Position numbers and translations under genes: made by a program. The notes beneath the pieces are model-generated. The model did no database searches and was not told the DNA's origin. It saw nothing but the letters and a program-made list of their open reading frames with translations. DNA of 64,000 bases, taken from contig CAVTBD010000002.1 in NCBI GenBank assembly GCA_963732875.1, positions 868,001 through 932,000 on the forward strand, written 5' to 3'. The number at the start of each line of letters is the position of its first letter. The stretch's first letter is position 1. The stretch comes from WHSO01 sp963732875. Its GTDB lineage: Bacteria; Pseudomonadota; Alphaproteobacteria; SMXQ01. Of this stretch, positions 1 to 7,904 are shown one piece after another.

Positions 1-2
1 TC

Positions 3-263
3 CAGAACAAGATCGACCCGGGCGAGGCCATGGACAAGGACCTCTATGACCTGCCGCCGGAGGAGCTCGTCAACGTCCCGACGGTGTGCGGCAGCCTGCG
101 CGAAGCGCTCGATTCGCTGTGGGCCGACAAGGACTTCCTGCTGAAGGGCGACGTCTTCACGGAAGACCAGATCAAGGCCTATTGCGACCTGCGCTGGCAG
201 GAGGTCGTGGCGTTCGAGACCGCGCCGCACCCGATCGAGTTCTCCATGTACTACAGCGTCTGA
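3..263 (+). CDS. glnA: Glutamine synthetase, type I (C-terminal part only)
   Basis: This is the last 86 residues of glutamine synthetase, the cytoplasmic enzyme that makes glutamine from glutamate, ammonia and ATP. The frame is open from the left edge and stops at TGA 261-263. The segment DKDLYDLPPEE matches the loop carrying the tyrosine that GlnE adenylylates in proteobacterial GlnA (Tyr codon at 45-47), so adenylylation control is likely. The chain ends in EFSMYYSV, the usual family ending. A strong hairpin terminator follows about 30 bp downstream. The active-site core lies outside the window. Identification is secure. Confidence 0.96.
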   Translation, partial: QNKIDPGEAMDKDLYDLPPEELVNVPTVCGSLREALDSLWADKDFLLKGDVFTEDQIKAYCDLRWQEVVAFETAPHPIEFSMYYSV

Positions 264-290
264 GCCGACGGCTCACATATCTCGCACGAG

Positions 291-320
291 AGGCCGGGGG
301 AGTTCGCTTCCCCGGCCTTT
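291..320 (+). terminator. Rho-independent terminator of glnA
   Basis: A 12-bp stem (arms 291-302 and 307-318, with one G-T wobble) closes on a TTCG tetraloop at 303-306 and is followed by TT. It lies 28 bp after the glnA stop and ahead of the next gene's promoter. Confidence 0.8.
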
Positions 321-343
321 CCCTATCCTGGCCCCGCCTCGGC

Positions 344-372
344 TTGACAGGGGGCGGCATCGGTTCTCCTAT
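344..372 (+). promoter_or_regulatory. Sigma-70-type promoter giving a probably leaderless transcript
   Basis: A perfect -35 box TTGACA (344-349) is followed by a 17-nt spacer and a -10-like TCCTAT (367-372). The ATG at 379 is 7 nt past the -10 box, where transcription would be expected to start, and there is no Shine-Dalgarno sequence. The mRNA would therefore begin at or next to the start codon. The -10 match is imperfect. Confidence 0.5.
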
Positions 373-378
373 CGGCCC

Positions 379-1293
379 ATGAGAGGACTTGCGATACTCG
401 TGGCGCTGCTGCTGGGGCCGGTGACCAACGCCGCGGCACACGAGCTGCCGGTGGGTGACGGCCACGTCACCAACCATCCGTCCTCGGGCAACGTCTACGC
501 CTGCCGCACCATATTCCGGGGCGGCGGTGCCCGGCACGACGGCCCCTGGTTCCACGGCGATACCTGGGACCCATCGCAGAAGCCCCATGTCGAGGGCCAT
601 GTGATGTGGCCCGAGGCCAGCCTGACAATGACCCCGCAGGGTGACGCGCTGTCGGTCCGGGGCAATGGCCTGCCGATCCGGGAGCCGACCGGCACCTTCC
701 CGATCTCCTCCGACGATCCGGCCTATTCCTACGACACCAATCCCAACCGCGTCGCGGCGCAGGACCTGTCGTTCGAGATTCCGGCGGCACCCGTCCGGGC
801 AGCCCGACCGAGCTGCCTGCCGATGGGGATGATCGGGTTCACGGTCACCGGCGTCGCGATCTACAACGCGCTCGACGACGCGGGACGGGACGCCGCCGCG
901 CACGAGATTCAGGACCTGTGCGACGGGCACCCCCAGCACGCGGGGCAGTATCACTACCACAGCAGCTCGCCGTGCCTGCCGGGCGCCGAGAGCGACACGG
1001 TCGTGGGCTGGGCGCTGGACGGCTATCCCATTCTCGGCATGCGCGACGCCCGCGGAACGCTGCTCACCGACAACGACCTCGATGCCTGCCACGGACGTGC
1101 CGAGACCGTCACGGTAAGCGGCAGGACCTATAACTATGCCTACCGGCTCACGCGCGAGTATCCCTACACGCTGGGCTGCTTTACGGGCGCGCTGCGCGCG
1201 GGCACGCGGCGCGCGACACGTCACCGCAGGGGGCCGCCCCCAGGCCGACGGGGTCCGCCACCAGGACGATTTCCGCCCCCGGGCCCGCCCTAG
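379..1293 (+). CDS. Exported YHYH domain protein
   Basis: This 304-residue protein has a signal peptide (residues 1-20, MRGLAILVALLLGP then NAAAHE), so it is probably periplasmic or secreted. The domain signature is seen in QYHYHSSSPCL (about 189-199) followed by GWALDGYPILG (about 212-222), typical of the YHYH family. Several cysteines (CRTIF, CDGH, CL, CHGR, GCF) may form disulfides. The last 30 residues are Arg/Pro/Gly-rich (RRGPPPGRR), a tail common in this family. The biochemical role of YHYH proteins is not established. It starts at a probably leaderless ATG and stands alone between glnA and parE. Confidence 0.8.
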   Translation: MRGLAILVALLLGPVTNAAAHELPVGDGHVTNHPSSGNVYACRTIFRGGGARHDGPWFHGDTWDPSQKPHVEGHVMWPEASLTMTPQGDALSVRGNGLPIREPTGTFPISSDDPAYSYDTNPNRVAAQDLSFEIPAAPVRAARPSCLPMGMIGFTVTGVAIYNALDDAGRDAAAHEIQDLCDGHPQHAGQYHYHSSSPCLPGAESDTVVGWALDGYPILGMRDARGTLLTDNDLDACHGRAETVTVSGRTYNYAYRLTREYPYTLGCFTGALRAGTRRATRHRRGPPPGRRGPPPGRFPPPGPP

Positions 1294-1445
1294 CGGCCAT
1301 AGCCTTGTGCTACCAGATGTTGCGGGAACGGACATTCCGCGCCCCACGATGTGGCGAGATTCGCTTGCGAAGGCCCCCGTCCCGCCCCTATACCTAGAGG
1401 CCCCGGCCGCCGCTTTCCGAGGCCGGCGCGTATAGGAATGCGTCC

Positions 1446-3446
1446 ATGGCCGATCTGTTCTCCTCTTCCAAACCCGGCGCCCGCGGCAAGGAGTCCAAGG
1501 GCAAGTCGAGCTATTCCGCCAAGGATATCGAGGTCCTCGAAGGCCTCGAGCCGGTGCGCCGGCGCCCCGGCATGTATATCGGCGGCACCGACGAGGCGGC
1601 GATGCATCATCTCGCCGCCGAGATCCTCGACAACGCCATGGACGAGGCGGTCGCGGGCGAGGCCAGCCGCATCGAGATATCGCTCGCGCCCGGCAACTGG
1701 CTGACCGTGCGCGACAACGGGCGCGGCATCCCGGTCGATCCCCATCCCAAGTTCAAGAACCGCTCGGCGCTGGAGGTGATCCTGACCACGCTCCATTCCG
1801 GCGGCAAGTTCTCGGCCAAGGTCTACGAGACCTCGGGCGGGCTGCACGGCGTCGGCCTGTCGGTGGTCAACGCGCTCGCCGACGAGCTCGAGGTCGAGGT
1901 GGCGCGCGAGAAGAAGCTGTGGGTCCAGACCTATGTCCGCGGCAAGCCCAAGGGCAAGCTCAAGAACGCCGGCGCCGCCCCCAACCGGCGCGGCACCACC
2001 ATCCGGTTCCACCCGGACCCGGAAATCTTCGGCAAGGATGCCGAGTTCAGCCCCGCCCGCCTCTACCGCATGGCGCGCGCCAAGGCACATCTGCACCGCG
2101 GCGTCGAGATCGTATGGAGCTGCGACCAGAAGCTGCTCGGCCCCAAGGATGCGACGCCGGCGGATGCCGTGCTGCATTTCCCGGGCGGGCTGGTCGATTT
2201 CGTCGCGGAAGCGCTTGACGGCCGCACCAGCCTGACGCCGACGCCGTTCGCGGGCGAGGGCAAGCTCGCCAACGGCGGCGGCACCGAGGGCCGCATCGAA
2301 TGGGCGCTGACATGGCCGGTGGACGGCGAAGGACAGCTCGATTCCTACTGCAATACCGTGCCGACCCCCCAGGGCGGCACCCACGAAGCCGGTTTGCGCT
2401 CCGGCCTGATCCGGGCGATCAAGGCCTATGGCGAACTCGCCGGCAACCGCAAGGCGGGCCAGATCACCGCCGACGACGTCATGGAAGGCGTGCTGGGTGC
2501 GCTCAGCATCTTCATCCGCGACCCGCAGTTCCAGGGCCAGACCAAGGAGAGGCTCGCCTCGTCCCACGTCACCCGCATGGTGGACGCGGCGATCAAGGAT
2601 CATTTCGACCACTGGCTCTCGGGGGACCCGGCAACCGCCGACCGATTGCTGGAGGCGCTGATCGAGCGTGCCGAGGAACGCGCCGCGCGCCGCCGCGACA
2701 AGGAACAGACGCGCAAGTCGGCGACACGCAAGCTGCGCCTGCCGGGCAAGCTCTCCGACTGTTCCAACGGCACGTCGGAAGGCACCGAGATATTCCTGGT
2801 GGAAGGCGACTCGGCCGGCGGCTCCGCGAAGCAGGCGCGCGACCGGCGCACCCAGGCGGTGTTGCCGCTGCGCGGCAAGATCCTCAACGTCGCCACCGCA
2901 ACCAACGAGAAGCTCCATGGCAACCAGGAAATCAACGACCTGATCCAGGCACTCGGCTGCGGCACGGGTTCGCGGTTCGATGCCGGCAAGCTGCGCTACG
3001 AGCGCGTCATCATCATGACCGATGCGGACGTGGACGGCGCGCATATCGCCTCGCTGCTGATCACCTTCTTCTACCGCGAGATGGCGGGGCTGATCGAAGC
3101 GGGACGGCTCTACCTCGCCGTGCCGCCGCTCTACCGCCTGACCCAGGGTGGGCAGACGGAATACGCCCGCGACGACGTCCACAAGGACGAGTTGCTCAAG
3201 AGCGGGTTCAAGGGGCGCGCCAAGATCGAGATCAGCCGATTCAAGGGCTTGGGCGAGATGCCGCCGGCCCAGCTCAAGGAAACCACCATGGACCCGACGC
3301 GGCGGACCTTGTTACGGGTGGTGATCCCGGACGGCGCACACCGCGAAACCCAGAATCGGGTGGAGAGCCTGATGGGCCGCAAGCCGGAACTGCGCCTCAA
3401 ATTCATCCAGGAACACGCGCGCGAGGCAGGCGAGCTCGATATCTGA
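1446..3446 (+). CDS. parE: DNA topoisomerase IV subunit B
   Basis: ParE is the ATPase and TOPRIM subunit of topoisomerase IV, which decatenates daughter chromosomes with ParC. The 666-residue protein shows the GHKL ATPase site (Glu59 in AEILDNAMDEAV, DNGRGIP at 90-96, GGLHGVGLSVVNAL from 131), then the transducer domain, then TOPRIM with LVEGDSAGGSA (about 451-461) and TDADVDGAHI (about 525). The C-terminal FKGLGEMPPAQLKETTMDP is the conserved type II topoisomerase tail. It is assigned to ParE rather than GyrB because it has about 666 residues and lacks the long GyrB C-terminal insert. The reading frame is intact and full length. parC is not in the window. Confidence 0.95.
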   Translation: MADLFSSSKPGARGKESKGKSSYSAKDIEVLEGLEPVRRRPGMYIGGTDEAAMHHLAAEILDNAMDEAVAGEASRIEISLAPGNWLTVRDNGRGIPVDPHPKFKNRSALEVILTTLHSGGKFSAKVYETSGGLHGVGLSVVNALADELEVEVAREKKLWVQTYVRGKPKGKLKNAGAAPNRRGTTIRFHPDPEIFGKDAEFSPARLYRMARAKAHLHRGVEIVWSCDQKLLGPKDATPADAVLHFPGGLVDFVAEALDGRTSLTPTPFAGEGKLANGGGTEGRIEWALTWPVDGEGQLDSYCNTVPTPQGGTHEAGLRSGLIRAIKAYGELAGNRKAGQITADDVMEGVLGALSIFIRDPQFQGQTKERLASSHVTRMVDAAIKDHFDHWLSGDPATADRLLEALIERAEERAARRRDKEQTRKSATRKLRLPGKLSDCSNGTSEGTEIFLVEGDSAGGSAKQARDRRTQAVLPLRGKILNVATATNEKLHGNQEINDLIQALGCGTGSRFDAGKLRYERVIIMTDADVDGAHIASLLITFFYREMAGLIEAGRLYLAVPPLYRLTQGGQTEYARDDVHKDELLKSGFKGRAKIEISRFKGLGEMPPAQLKETTMDPTRRTLLRVVIPDGAHRETQNRVESLMGRKPELRLKFIQEHAREAGELDI

Positions 3447-3578
3447 ATGCCGTCGCCTGAAAGCGATAGGCATGTGCGGTCCCCACGCCGTCTCGCCCTC
3501 GTCACATTTACGTGATGGGATTGTAAAATTACTGTCGGACTTCTCATTTTTTGGGCAGACTGGTTGCGCGTTTTGTCC

Positions 3579-3698
3579 CTAGAGCAGGGGCGGTTCAGAT
3601 TGGATCAATCTGAACCATGAAAATCCTGCTCTGAATTCAAGGTGTAGAGCCTGATTCACGGCTCAAGATTGTTCCGATCCGAGCCGATCAGGCTCTAG
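3579..3698. repeat. 120-bp CTAG-ended double-palindrome intergenic element (copy A)
   Basis: The element starts CTAGAGC and ends GCTCTAG. It has two palindromic halves: 3581-3632, ending in AGAGCAGG and CCTGCTCT with a perfect inner 11-bp stem from GGTTCAGATTG around a GAT loop, and 3646-3696, ending in AGAGCCTGAT and ATCAGGCTCT. The halves are joined by GAATTCAAGGTGT. A second copy in opposite orientation lies at 46238-46353. It fills most of the 283-bp gap between parE and the lipoprotein gene. No coding potential is evident. Confidence 0.85.
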
Positions 3699-3729
3699 GG
3701 GCAAGGCCCCGCGCATGACGAGGTGCACC

Positions 3730-4296
3730 ATGGCAAAGTTCGTTCGCTCCCTGGCGGCAGTGCTGTTGTTTGGCGTGGTCGGCGCCTGCGCTCCCACCAA
3801 CACGCAGATCGACTACCGCTACCTCAACCCCTCCTACAACCACCAGAACTTCAACAGCTATCTCCAGGGCCGCGATACCCGCGTCGTCGTCGTAGGAGAT
3901 ATGCTTGGCCTCGAGCCCGAGGCTTTCGGCAATGCCGTCACCGCCGACATGCAAGGCAACAACGAGGGCGGGCCGACCAACTTCACCACCCACCCCACCA
4001 ACGCCGAGCCTAATTTCCGCGTAGTGATGGCGTTCAACGCGGCGTCCTATTCGAACAGCCTGTGCGAAGTGAAGGATCTGCGGCCCCAGAAAACGGCCGG
4101 CATGACCACCCTGCAGGCCGCATGGTGCTGGGACAACCGGATGAAATCATACGTTTCCGGCCGGGTCGCGGCGGTGAACCCGTCGGACCCGAAGTTCAAG
4201 AGCCTGATCGCGGCGACCACCCGGGAGCTGTTCCCCCAACATATGGACCCGATCCTTCAGGACGACGACTTCGACTCGGGCGACAACTTTCCCTAG
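3730..4296 (+). CDS. Putative lipoprotein of unknown function
   Basis: This 188-residue protein has a signal peptide ending in a lipobox (LLFGVVGAC), so it is probably lipid-modified and membrane-anchored. I do not recognise the family. The mature part starts Asn/Tyr-rich (TNTQIDYRYLNPSYNHQNFNSYLQG) and contains a VVVVGDMLG strand and Trp/Cys residues around AAWCWDN. The C-terminus is acidic (DDDFDSGDNF). The ATG at 3730 is preferred because GAGG lies 7 nt upstream; an in-frame ATG at 3715 would add MTRCT. It is monocistronic. Confidence 0.7.
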   Translation: MAKFVRSLAAVLLFGVVGACAPTNTQIDYRYLNPSYNHQNFNSYLQGRDTRVVVVGDMLGLEPEAFGNAVTADMQGNNEGGPTNFTTHPTNAEPNFRVVMAFNAASYSNSLCEVKDLRPQKTAGMTTLQAAWCWDNRMKSYVSGRVAAVNPSDPKFKSLIAATTRELFPQHMDPILQDDDFDSGDNFP

Positions 4297-4375
4297 GCAC
4301 CATAGGTCGTCCCGGCATCGCTCGTGCGCTGGCCACGTGAAATGCTGAATAAATAGCCAGTTTCAACCCCTTCCC

Positions 4376-4404
4376 GCCCGCGCCGCGGTTCCCGCGACGC
4401 GGGC
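4376..4404 (+). terminator. Possible terminator hairpin after the lipoprotein gene
   Basis: GCCCGCG (4376-4382) pairs with CGCGGGC (4398-4404) and is followed by a pyrimidine-rich stretch (CTTCCTTTACCCTTTC). The loop is long, so the call is tentative. Confidence 0.35.
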
Positions 4405-4440
4405 CTTCCTTTACCCTTTCAACTTGACGGACGATTGACT

Positions 4441-6000
4441 ATGGTGGCGCCGCTCCCATATGAGGGGCAGCCATTCATCCAGAAAGACAGATCGAAATCT
4501 TTGTCCGAAAGCACTAGCGATTCCCCGACCTTCGACGCGCTCGGCCTGTCCGACGACGTGCTCAAGGCGGTCACCGACGCCGGCTACCAGAAGCCCACCC
4601 CGATCCAGGCCCAGGCCATCCCGTACGTCCTCATGGGACGGGACATCCTCGGCTGCGCCCAGACCGGCACGGGCAAGACGGCGTCCTTCACCCTGCCGAT
4701 GATCGACATCTTGGCACAGGGCCGGGCGCGGGCACGGATGCCGCGCTCGCTGATCCTGACGCCGACGCGCGAGCTCGCCGCCCAGGTCGCCGAGAACTTC
4801 CAGACCTATGGCAAGTACCACAAGCTCACCATGGCGCTGCTGATCGGCGGCGAATCCTTCGGCCCGCAGTTCGAGAAGCTGGACCGCGGCGTGGACGTGC
4901 TGATCGCGACGCCGGGTCGCCTGATCGACCATTTCGAACGCGGCGGCATCCTGCTGACCGACACCAAGATACTGGTCATCGACGAGGCCGATCGCATGCT
5001 CGACATGGGCTTCATCCCCGATGTCGAGCGCATCGTGTCGTTCCTCCCCAAGATCCGCCAGACACTGTTCTTCTCGGCTACCTTCCCACCCGAGGTGAAG
5101 CGCCTCGCCGACAAGTTCCTGATGAACCCGAAGGAGATCACGGTCTCGCGCACGTCCTCACCGGCCGAGACGGTTACCCATTCGCTGGTGCGCTGCGGTT
5201 CCAAGGATTTCGCAAAGCGCGCCGCGCTGCGCGCGGTGCTCGCCTCCGAGGACGTCAAGAACGCGCTGATCTTCTGCAACCGAAAGCGAGACGTGGACGT
5301 CGTCGCCAAGTCGCTCAAGGGCCACGGCTTCTCGGTGGCACCCCTGCACGGCGACATGGCTCAGTCGGCGCGCACCGAGACCCTCGATGCCTTCCGTGCC
5401 GGCAAGGTGACCTACCTTGTCGCAACCGACGTCGCCGGGCGCGGCCTCGACATCCAGGGCATGTCCCATGTGTTCAATTACGACGTTCCGTTCCACGCCG
5501 AGGATTACATCCACCGCATCGGCCGCACGGGCCGCGCCGGCGCCACCGGTCGCGCCATCACGCTGGTCACGCCCGACGACGGCAAGTTCGTCGCAGCGAT
5601 CCAGCGGCTGCTCGGCAAGGACATCCCCGTGCTGACCATCGAGGGCATCGAGGCCGTCGAGTCGGGCGGCGACGATAGCGCCGACGAGAGCCGCTCCCGC
5701 GGGCGCAGCCGCACCGGCCGCGGCGGTCGCGGCAAGCGCAGCGGCAAGGCCACCAAGGAACCCGCCGGCAACGAACGGGCCCCGGAAACACCGCCCGAAA
5801 AGGCCGCGGCCGGAGATGGCGGTGAGAAGGCCGCCGCCTCCCCGCGCAGGGAACGCGCGCCCAGGGGCGGCCGCTCCCGCGACAGCGGCAGGGACAGGAA
5901 GAACGACGACCACGACGGCGACAAGAAGACAGTTGCCTTCGGCGATCACATGCCGGCCTTCCTGATGCGCGGTTCCGGCGTCGGCAAGACCCCCGACTGA
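4441..6000 (+). CDS. DEAD-box ATP-dependent RNA helicase
   Basis: An RNA helicase for RNA unwinding, for example in ribosome assembly or cold response (RhlE/CsdA-type core). Motifs in order (numbered from ATG 4441): F-x-LGL and Q-motif PTPIQAQAIP, Walker A AQTGTGKT (73-80), PTRELAAQ, TPGRLID, DEAD in VIDEADRMLDMG (about 181-184), SAT in FFSATFP (about 213), ATDVAGRGLDIQG and HRIGRTGRAG (about 358-367). The C-terminal 110 residues are basic and low-complexity (SRGRSRTGRGGRGKRSGK, then Lys/Glu/Arg/Asp), a likely RNA-binding tail. ATG 4441 is chosen; an in-frame TTG at 4435 is also possible and neither has a good ribosome-binding site. The RhlE or CsdA subtype is not resolved. Confidence 0.92.
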   Translation: MVAPLPYEGQPFIQKDRSKSLSESTSDSPTFDALGLSDDVLKAVTDAGYQKPTPIQAQAIPYVLMGRDILGCAQTGTGKTASFTLPMIDILAQGRARARMPRSLILTPTRELAAQVAENFQTYGKYHKLTMALLIGGESFGPQFEKLDRGVDVLIATPGRLIDHFERGGILLTDTKILVIDEADRMLDMGFIPDVERIVSFLPKIRQTLFFSATFPPEVKRLADKFLMNPKEITVSRTSSPAETVTHSLVRCGSKDFAKRAALRAVLASEDVKNALIFCNRKRDVDVVAKSLKGHGFSVAPLHGDMAQSARTETLDAFRAGKVTYLVATDVAGRGLDIQGMSHVFNYDVPFHAEDYIHRIGRTGRAGATGRAITLVTPDDGKFVAAIQRLLGKDIPVLTIEGIEAVESGGDDSADESRSRGRSRTGRGGRGKRSGKATKEPAGNERAPETPPEKAAAGDGGEKAAASPRRERAPRGGRSRDSGRDRKNDDHDGDKKTVAFGDHMPAFLMRGSGVGKTPD

Positions 6001-6008
6001 TCACGGCG

Positions 6009-6026
6009 ACGCGCCTTCGGGCGCGT
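6009..6026 (+). terminator. Hairpin after the DEAD-box helicase gene
   Basis: ACGCGCC and GGCGCGT form a 7-bp stem around a TTCG tetraloop, 9 nt after the stop codon. There is no T-run, so it may act as a weak terminator or an mRNA 3-prime stabiliser. Confidence 0.55.
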
Positions 6027-6100
6027 GCCTTCCCGAATTTCCGTTTCCCGGCCCGTTGCAATCCCCGGCACCTTTGGCCTAAGATAATCCTTCGAATTCT

Positions 6101-6110
6101 AAGGAGGTGA
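6101..6110 (+). promoter_or_regulatory. Perfect ribosome-binding site that fixes a TTG start
   Basis: AAGGAGGTGA matches the anti-Shine-Dalgarno sequence over 9-10 nt and sits 4 nt before TTG 6115. No ATG or GTG is suitably placed, so this site supports the TTG as the real start of the downstream dioxygenase gene. Confidence 0.8.
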
Positions 6111-6114
6111 GTTC

Positions 6115-6967
6115 TTGGGCATCCGCATCATGCCGCTGTCGCCCGCGCTCGGTGCCGAAATCTCGGGGGCCGACGTCGCCGCCGGGCTTTCCGATGCCAA
6201 CTTCGCCGCGGTGCGCGAAGCGTGGTTCGACCACGGGATGATCGTTCTCCGCGATCAGAACGTAAGCGAGGACCAGCAGGTCGCCTTCGGCACGCGCTTC
6301 GGCCCGGTCGCCCCATGGTCGCGCTTCGCCGACAAGGTTGATTCGGTAAGCAACCGCAATCCCTACATCATGCTGATCACCAATCTGAAGGAGAACGGCG
6401 AGTACGTGGGCTCACTCGCCGACGGCGAGATCGAGTTCCATTCCGACGGCATCTACATCGAGGAGCCGCTCGCCGCGACCATGCTGTTCTGCATCTCGCC
6501 CACCAGCCGGGGCGGCGAGACCGCGTTCGCCAACATGTACCGCGCCTACGAGACCCTGCCCGACGACATCAGATCACGCATCGACGGGCGCAAGGCGCTG
6601 CACGCCTTCACCTACGACAGCGCACGCACCGACCAGAACGCGGCACGCAAGACCAACCGGGACGACGTCGCCCATTTCATTCATCCGGTCGTGCGCACCC
6701 ATCCCGTGACCGGACGCAAGGCGCTCTACGTCAATCGGCTGATGACCCAGGAGATCGTCGGCATGGCGCCCGACGAGAGCCGCGATATCCTCGAATTCCT
6801 GTACCGGCACATGGAGCGGCCCTGAGTTCGTCTACGAGCACAAGTGGCGCAAGGGGGACCTCATGCTGTGGGACAACCGCTGTCTCGCCCATGCGCGGCG
6901 GGATTTTCCGCCGGGCGAGCTTCGGCTCATGAAACGGCTCACCATCAAGGGCGAACGCCCGGCCTGA
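6115..6967 (+). pseudogene. TauD/TfdA-family 2-oxoglutarate dioxygenase, one frameshift
   Basis: A non-haem Fe(II)/2-oxoglutarate dioxygenase of the TauD/TfdA family, which oxidises small organic acids, sulfonates or ethers; the substrate is unknown. The first frame (TTG start after a perfect ribosome-binding site) carries the iron-binding HSD (His109, Asp111) and runs to a premature TGA at 6823-6825. One base further the frame resumes with EFVYEHKWRKGDLMLWDN and the distal-His segment CLAHARRDF, ending at TGA 6965-6967. Removing one base (about 6823) restores 283 residues, the same length as the downstream paralogue. The break could be real or a sequencing error. It is followed 11 bp later by the paralogue. 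Confidence 0.8.
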
Positions 6968-6978
6968 ACGAGGACACC

Positions 6979-7830
6979 ATGACCGTTACCGTGACCCCCC
7001 TCACCCCCGCCGTCGGCGCGGAGATCGGCAACATCGACCTGCGCGGGACGCCGGACGAGGCGACCATCGCCACCATCGTACGCGCCTGGCTCGACCATGG
7101 CGTGATCGTGGTGCGCGGACAGGACTTCAGCGAGCACGACCAGGTGCGCGTGGCGCGCTGGTTCGGCGAGCTGATCGCGCGACCCCGCCCCAAGGAGATC
7201 CGCGCCGAATCCCAGCGCGAGACGGCCGATCCCTACGACGGCTACACCATGCTGGTGTCCAACATCCGCGAGAACGGCAAGCCGATCGGCTCGCTGCCCG
7301 ACGGCGAGATGCATTTCCATTCCGACATGTGCTACGTCGAGACGCCCTCGCGCGCGACGCTGCTCTACGGCATCGAGGTGCCGAAGGCGGGCGGCGACAC
7401 CATGTTCGCCTCGACCGCCGCCGCCTACGACGCCCTCGACGAGGACACAAGGACGCTGCTCGCGGGGCGCAAGGCGGTGCAGGGCTTCCTTCACGGCACC
7501 ACGCTGCGCGCCGACAATGCGCCCCACAAGAGCTACAGCCACCCGATCGTGCGGGTGATCCCCGAGACCGGGCGCAAGGCCCTGTTCATGAGCCGGCTGA
7601 TGACGTTTTCGGTCGAGGGACTGGCGCCCGGCGAATCGGACGCGCTGCTGCAACGCTTGTTCGACCATATCGAGCAGCCCGAGTTCCGCTACGTCCATAA
7701 GTGGCGGCCGGGTGACCTGGTGGTATGGGACAACCGCTCGACCGTGCATGCGCGCACCGACTTCGATCCCACCGAGCGCCGCCTGCTGCGCCGCTTCGCA
7801 ACCCAGGGCGAGCGTCCCGTCGCCGCCTGA
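6979..7830 (+). CDS. TauD/TfdA-family 2-oxoglutarate dioxygenase, intact paralogue
   Basis: This 283-residue Fe(II)/2-oxoglutarate-dependent dioxygenase is a tandem duplicate of the upstream gene, from PLTPAVGAEI through to KWRPGDLVVWDNRSTVHAR. The facial triad is His114-Ser-Asp116 (MHFHSDMCYVE) and His257 (TVHAR); the following Arg residues probably bind 2-oxoglutarate. The ATG at 6979 follows the upstream stop by 11 nt with GAGGAC before it, so the pair is probably cotranscribed. Substrate prediction is not possible from the sequence, but the neighbours (extradiol-type VOC, FAH, dienelactone hydrolase) point to catabolism of an aromatic or related organic acid. It ends just before a hairpin shared with the convergent gene. 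Confidence 0.88.
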   Translation: MTVTVTPLTPAVGAEIGNIDLRGTPDEATIATIVRAWLDHGVIVVRGQDFSEHDQVRVARWFGELIARPRPKEIRAESQRETADPYDGYTMLVSNIRENGKPIGSLPDGEMHFHSDMCYVETPSRATLLYGIEVPKAGGDTMFASTAAAYDALDEDTRTLLAGRKAVQGFLHGTTLRADNAPHKSYSHPIVRVIPETGRKALFMSRLMTFSVEGLAPGESDALLQRLFDHIEQPEFRYVHKWRPGDLVVWDNRSTVHARTDFDPTERRLLRRFATQGERPVAA

Positions 7831-7852
7831 GCGGGGACTGCGTCAAAAGCAA

Positions 7853-7878
7853 CGGCGCGCCCGTTTCCGGGCGCGCCG
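7853..7878. terminator. Bidirectional hairpin between convergent genes
   Basis: CGGCGCGCCCG and CGGGCGCGCCG form a perfect 11-bp stem around TTTC, between the dioxygenase stop (7830) and the convergent TctC-type gene (stop 7905). There is no long T-run on either side. Confidence 0.65.
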
Positions 7879-7904
7879 CTCTCGCAGGTGCCGAAAACCC
7901 GGCG

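Noticed and set aside
1290..3182. 630-codon minus-strand frame opposite parE
   Set aside because: parE is intact with ATPase and TOPRIM motifs; the opposite frame is a codon-bias shadow.
6823..6825. Programmed frameshift or stop readthrough in the first TauD gene
   Set aside because: No slippery sequence or downstream structure is evident and the same type of break occurs in eight other genes, so a simple indel is more likely.
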